Of a stretch of DNA of 64,000 nt, positions 57,380 to 64,000 are shown one piece after another (the first letter of the stretch is position 1; each line of letters opens with the position of its first letter). Position numbers and translations under genes: made by a program. Under the pieces are notes generated by a model. That model did not search any database and was not told the DNA's origin. It saw only the letters and a program-made list of their open reading frames with translations. This DNA comes from Notolepis coatsorum (Eukaryota; Chordata; Actinopteri; Aulopiformes; Paralepididae), in NCBI GenBank assembly GCA_963971535.1, contig OZ020588.1, forward strand, positions 124,495,008 to 124,559,007. Reading direction: 5' to 3'.

Positions 57380-58365
57380 ATTTGTCATGCATACAGTAGA
57401 CCCTGCACTAGACCCTGCACTAGACCCTGCAGTCATGCCCCAGACCCTGTAGTAGACCCTGTAGTCATGCCCCCAGAAACTGTAGTAGACCCTGTAGTCA
57501 TGCCCCCAGACACTGTAGTAGACCCTGTAGTCATGCCCCCAGACACTGTAGTAGACACTGTACTAGACCCTGTAGTCATGCCCCCAGACACTGTAGTAGA
57601 CACTGTACTAGACCCTGTAGTCATGCCCCCAGACACTGTAGTAGACACTGTACTAGACCCTGTAGTCATGATTTTTGAGGATACTGTAGCTTAGTGTAAA
57701 CTGTTATTGGCTGTATCAGCAACAAATGTTACCTTATTGAGAGGTATGTTTTCATTCATTTTATTTTATTCAATTTAATAAAATTGATTTCTAAAGCATT
57801 CTTCACTTGCAGGTAACATAGTCCAAAAGAAGAGGGCAGCCTTACACACAGACAATGTAAACAAGCTGAAGCTTGTTTGTCTTAGCAATTGGCTCAAGGA
57901 ATAGATGTCATGCATACAGTAGACCCTGTAGTAAACCCTGCACTAGACCCTAATTTTTGAGGATACTGTAGCTTAGTGTAAACTGTTATTGGCTGTATCG
58001 GCAACAAATGTTACCTTATTGAGAGGTATGTTTTCATTCATTTTATTTATTTATTTATTCAATTTAATAGAATTGATTTCTAAAGCATTCTTCACTTGCA
58101 GGTCACATAGTCCAAAAGAAGAGGGCAGCCTTACACTCAGACAATGTAAACAAGCTGAGGAATAGATGTCATGCATACAGTAGACCCTGTAGTAGACCCT
58201 GCACTAGATCCTGCAGTAGACCCTGCAGTAGACCCTGATTTGAGGATACTGTAGCTTAGTGTAAACTGTTAGCTGTATCAGCAACAAATGTTACCTTATT
58301 GAGAGGTATGTTTTCATTTTATTTATTTTATTTATTTAATAAAATTGATTTCTAAAGCATTCTTC
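57285..58365 (+). repeat. Three tandem copies of the transposase C-terminal end and 3' UTR
   Basis: CTTCACTTGCAGGTAACATA and AGTCCAAAAGAAGAGGGCAG recur at about 57800 and 58092 after the genuine copy at 57286. Each is followed by the TTAGCAATTGGCTCAAGGAA-type end (shortened in the last) and the same UTR up to TTGATTTCTAAAGCATTCTT. The repeats are about 290 bp without the minisatellite. Each keeps a CTTGCAG acceptor-like site before the coding end. Confidence 0.88.
57400..57672 (+). repeat. Minisatellite GTAGACCCTGTAGTCATGCC after the transposase stop
   Basis: Units of 18-30 bp with CCAGACACTGTAGTAGAC and ACTAGACCCTGTAGTCATGC. Multiples of three keep a false frame open (MPPDTVVDPVV). Confidence 0.92.
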
Positions 58366-58534
58366 TTGGTGTATTTAATTGATCAGTCACCTGCCACAAT
58401 AATGTAATGTCCTTGAATTTTAAATATTTATATGAATATGAAATATAAATATGCGATTAAAATGCGATTAATTAGATTAATTAATTACAAAACCTGTAAT
58501 TAATTAGATTAAAAATTGTAATCGCCTGACAGCA

Positions 58535-60779
<2,245 letters not shown>

Positions 60780-61560
60780 AATTGAAGTTATTTTGTTATT
60801 GAAGAATAATGCTAGTTCTTCACATTTTGATGCAGATGACTGTATGACAGTCTTCTGGGTGCAGTTCCCTTTCTCAGCGTACAGTTCTATGCCTGGGCCC
60901 TACACAGTTTTAGAACCTGACAGTTCCTCTTGCTTGATACACACACAGTGCAATACCTGACAGTTTTGTAAAGCTCAGTTGATATAATGCAAGCAAATTG
61001 TCCTGTAATTTGTTACTGAAGAATAATGCTGTTCTTCACATTTTGATGCAAATGACTGTGGAGGGGTGGAGTGCAGTGTATATACTCTGTGATAATCTTA
61101 GAAAAACAGTTCTTTCTTGCCACTCGTACTCGTGATCCTCCTGTCATTCTTGTCTCTATGTGGCTTCTTGTTTTCATTCCTGTGTCTGATAAGATAGGCT
61201 CCCTCACTTAAACAAATGAAAAATAGAATTAACCCTTAAAACACTGCCTTCATTCACCGGCCCGCTCGTTTTCCATTCTCTGTAGTGTAAAACACCACTC
61301 CTACACTGTGACTATTTCCTCTGTGTCTTCAAAACACATTACAGCTGGCTTCCCTGTTAAGTTTAAGTTAGCATTGAAGAATACACAGTGATGGTCAGAT
61401 ATAGGTAATTCGATTACTGATACTTTATCAATGTCCATCAATAAACCTAGGATGTCACCATGTTGGTGAGTGGGTTCATTTACATGTTGTATTAGCTCAA
61501 CGCTGTCCAGTAGGTTGGTAAGCTCAATAGCTTTGGGGTCCTTCTTATTTAGATCTCCAC
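60780..61560 (-). pseudogene. Minus-strand LINE remnants (endonuclease end and linker)
   Basis: Minus-strand 61560-61310 reads GDLNKKDPKAIELTNLLDSV, ELIQHVNEPTHQHGDILGLL, VIELPISDHHCVFFNANLNL without a stop for about 85 codons. GD(F)N and SDHH are endonuclease landmarks. Further on, 60840-60730 reads ASKCEELALFFNNKITSIRA, the pre-RT linker of such LINEs, and the block is repeated in worse shape at 61065-61010 (ASKCEE then a frameshift). The order fits one LINE family with an internal duplication and no RT. Confidence 0.65.
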
Positions 61561-62625
61561 GTATGACTAATTTTTTACATCTCTAAGGATACCAACTGAG
61601 ATTAGCTTCCGAGAACCAGGTGTGCGTTACCATACTTAAGTACTGTTTTGGGGGATTTGTACTTCACTTGAGTATCTGGCTGAACTAACATTAACGTTAT
61701 TAATCCTGTGACCGCAGGTAAACAGCCAATCAAATCCCCATCAATGGAAAATGAACCCCCCCCAAACCCATACTGATTGGTCCTTGTGCAACACTAGAAA
61801 GTGGGGATCCTTGATTAAAACCTGCTATCAGAAGAATGGACAGTCAGATCTTCATTATGCTGTGGTTAATATTGTGATATTATTCAGGGTAATCCAGTAT
61901 TCTGCTTTTATTGTGATATTACTCAGCCCTGCCCAAACACCAGCTAATGACTTCACTAATCGGCTCACCTCTTCAACTAACACACCTGGTGCAATTTATA
62001 GTCAAAATGAACCCCTGGCCCACGATGGAATGAGTTTGAGACCCCTGGTCTATCCCTTTAGTTTTCCCTTCTGTCTAGATATTAGAGGGTGCATTACTAA
62101 TATGTTGAGTACTTGCCGATACAGAGTGTCACTATGAGTTTGAGACCCCTGGTCTATCCCTTTAAAAAAAACAATGTACTTTTACTTTTCAGTACTTAAG
62201 TACACTTAAAAGTAGGACTTTTTTACTTTTACTCACAAATGTGTTTTTGGCCAGCTACCCCTGTACCCACTTATACACCTGCCTACCACTGTACGATAAC
62301 ACGCACAATAACATCTGTACAAACCAGCACATAATTCTCCCGTACATATCTGCAGATACTATATCTATACCTGTACATATCCTTTACCTACTCTTACTAG
62401 TTATGATATACTGGCCAGTATGACGTACTGCCATAGTGTCTTTATACCTGTATCACTGTACATGTTAATACTATACTCTGTACATACATCTGACCAGCAC
62501 CATTACTCAGTAGTATCTAATGTATATTTCCTAACCAGTTTAATCACCTGTACATTGTATATTACTATTGCACTTTACTGTTACATCTACACTCTGTTTG
62601 CCTGTCTGTCTCTAGATATTAGAGG
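61561..62625. other. Anonymous interval with a direct repeat
   Basis: TAGATATTAGAGGGTGCAT and TTGAGTACTTGC(C/T)GATACAGAG occur at 62077-62130 and again at 62615-62665. Between them, 62165-62225 has ACTTTTACTTTTCAGTACTT-type sequence common in fish repeats. No gene is found. Confidence 0.45.
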
Positions 62626-64000
62626 GTGCATCACTCATATTTTGAGTACTTGCTGATACAGAGTGCCTCTGTGTTCAAATCCTGTTTCCAGTGCCACCTG
62701 TCCCACCCTGTAGCAAGCTACTCTAGCTTTGAGCTGCAAACATTTGAACTGCACCTGTCATCTCCCGTGCTCTGTGCCGTTATATATCGTCCACCTACAT
62801 TTAATAAGGAGTTTATCACAGACTTTGCTGACTTTCTCGCTGGGATCATGGTAAAATATGACCACATTTTAATCTGCAGTGATTTTAATGTTCATGTCTG
62901 CTGTCTGTTGCTACCCCTATCCCAAAGCTTCTTATCTCTAATTTAGTCTTTTAATCACACTCAGTGGGTCTCTCAAAAGTACTCCTGTAGTCTCGCGAGA
63001 GGTGCAGAAATGGGATTTGACGTCAGAGGAGACGCTCCAGTCTGCGTTTGACTGCACAGACTGGAATGTGTTCCGCGACACAGATAACATTAACGTCTAC
63101 ACGGAGACAGTGCTGGACTATGTTTGTACTATGGTGGAAGAAACAATCCCCACTACCAAAATGAGAGTTTACCCAAATCAAAAACCCTGGGTAGACAAAT
63201 CCGTCCGTGAAGCTCTGAGAGAGCGCACCAAAGCATACAACGACGGCCTAGTGGCAGGCAACATGAATGACCACAAGGTGGCGCGATACAACGTAAGGAG
63301 GACAGTGTCAGAGGCCAAACGGCGCTACAGGGATAAAATTGAACTCCAGTTTGAACAAGCTGACTCTAGAGCTATGTGGCAGGGGCTCAAAACGATGACA
63401 GACTACAAAGGCGCCTCCCTCAAACTGAACAGTGACATCTCCTTAGCAAATGACCTCAATACCTTCTATGCGAGGTTTGATGCTGGTAATAACAACACCA
63501 GCTCACAAGCCACGGCAATGGGGGGGGGGGGGGGGGGTCGGCTGCTGATGGAGGCGCAGTGTTCAGGGTAACAGAGCATGAGGTGAGGCGGACCTTTAAA
63601 AAAGTGAATATCAGAAAGGCAGCAGGTCCGGACGGCATCCCCGGCCGCGTCCTAAAAGTCTGTGCCGACCAACTGGCCCCAGTATTCACTGACATATTTA
63701 ACCTGTCCTTAGAACAGGCTGTCATCCCCACCTGCCTGAAGAAGTCCACTATTATCCCTGTACCCAAAAAATCCAAGCCTGCTTGCCTCAACGACTACCG
63801 CCCTGTAGCTCTCACCTCCATAGCCATGAAGTGCTTTGAGAAGCTAGTAAAGGGCTACATCTGCTCCTCCCTCCCCATCAACATGGACCCCCTGCAATTT
63901 GCATACCGCCCCAACAGGTCCACGGAGGACGCCATAGCCCATGTGCTGCACACAGCAGCATCACACCTGGACAAGAGGCAGGGGAACTATGTGAGAATGC
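62626..64000 (+). pseudogene. LINE ORF2 fragment running off the window
   Basis: Endonuclease text comes first: CAVIYRPPTFNKEFITDFAD, HILICSDFNVHVC (about 62770-62910). After a break a long frame from 63002 holds the linker: WDLTSEETLQSAFDCTDWNV, NQKPWVDKSVREALRERTKA, RRYRDKIELQFEQADSRAMW. A run of 18 G at 63521-63538 shifts the frame. RT then continues in frame 1: [80 protein letters not shown]. This is a jockey/CR1/L2-group LINE of the kind most abundant in fish. The rest of RT lies beyond 64000. Confidence 0.88.

Noticed and set aside
61741..62137. 128-residue frame MNPPQTHTDWSLC
   Set aside because: No recognisable domain; it overlaps a direct repeat and common fish repeat sequence.

Overview
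The window reads as intergenic, repeat-dominated DNA of a ray-finned fish. The evidence is long dinucleotide microsatellites, fish-type tRNA-derived SINEs, CR1/L2/Rex-like LINE fragments, BEL/Pao, Ty3/gypsy and DIRS-like retroelements, and hAT and TTAA-target DNA transposons. I find no host protein-coding gene I can defend. Most long open frames are transposon proteins or read-through of microsatellites.

Layout. 1-1134: decayed Ty3/gypsy piece. 1605-6385: DIRS-like retroelement A, with its gag on the minus strand. 6386-8688: LINE tail, microsatellites and a 200-base assembly gap. 8943-19642: three copies of a TTAA-flanked, piggyBac-like non-autonomous element, one carrying a nested hAT MITE, plus a decamer satellite, a SINE, a probable solo LTR and a 1.26-kb TIR element with tRNA-like cores. 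19488-34366: a direct tandem duplication. Copy 1 is 10.1 kb and copy 2 is 4.76 kb; the difference is DIRS-like element B (21659-26956), present only in copy 1. Each copy carries a SINE, a perfect 30-bp hairpin, an array of 174-bp foldback units and a hAT MITE with an 8-bp target duplication. 34367-44946: LINE, a TTGGGTTA-type repeat, two solo LTRs of one family with perfect 5-bp target duplications (36290-38229 and 42867-43730), and an internally deleted BEL/Pao copy with its 3' LTR. 45222-51890: a LINE interrupted by a BEL/Pao element that keeps its 5' LTR, tRNA-Tyr primer site, gag, protease and most of RT. 52393-53348: a fourth TTAA element. 54519-58537: a hAT transposon with an apparently intact four-exon transposase. 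60780-64000: LINE remnants on both strands, the last running off the window.

Best structures. The two DIRS-like elements show the full diagnostic architecture: inverted terminal repeats, an internal complementary region equal to the joined ends, and a GTT core without target duplication. They encode only Gag and share a long tail without conserved frames. Copy 2 of the tandem duplication supplies a natural empty site for element B. The hAT element at 54519-58537 may still be a transposase source.

All assignments come from reading the sequence and from remembered family features; no database search was run.
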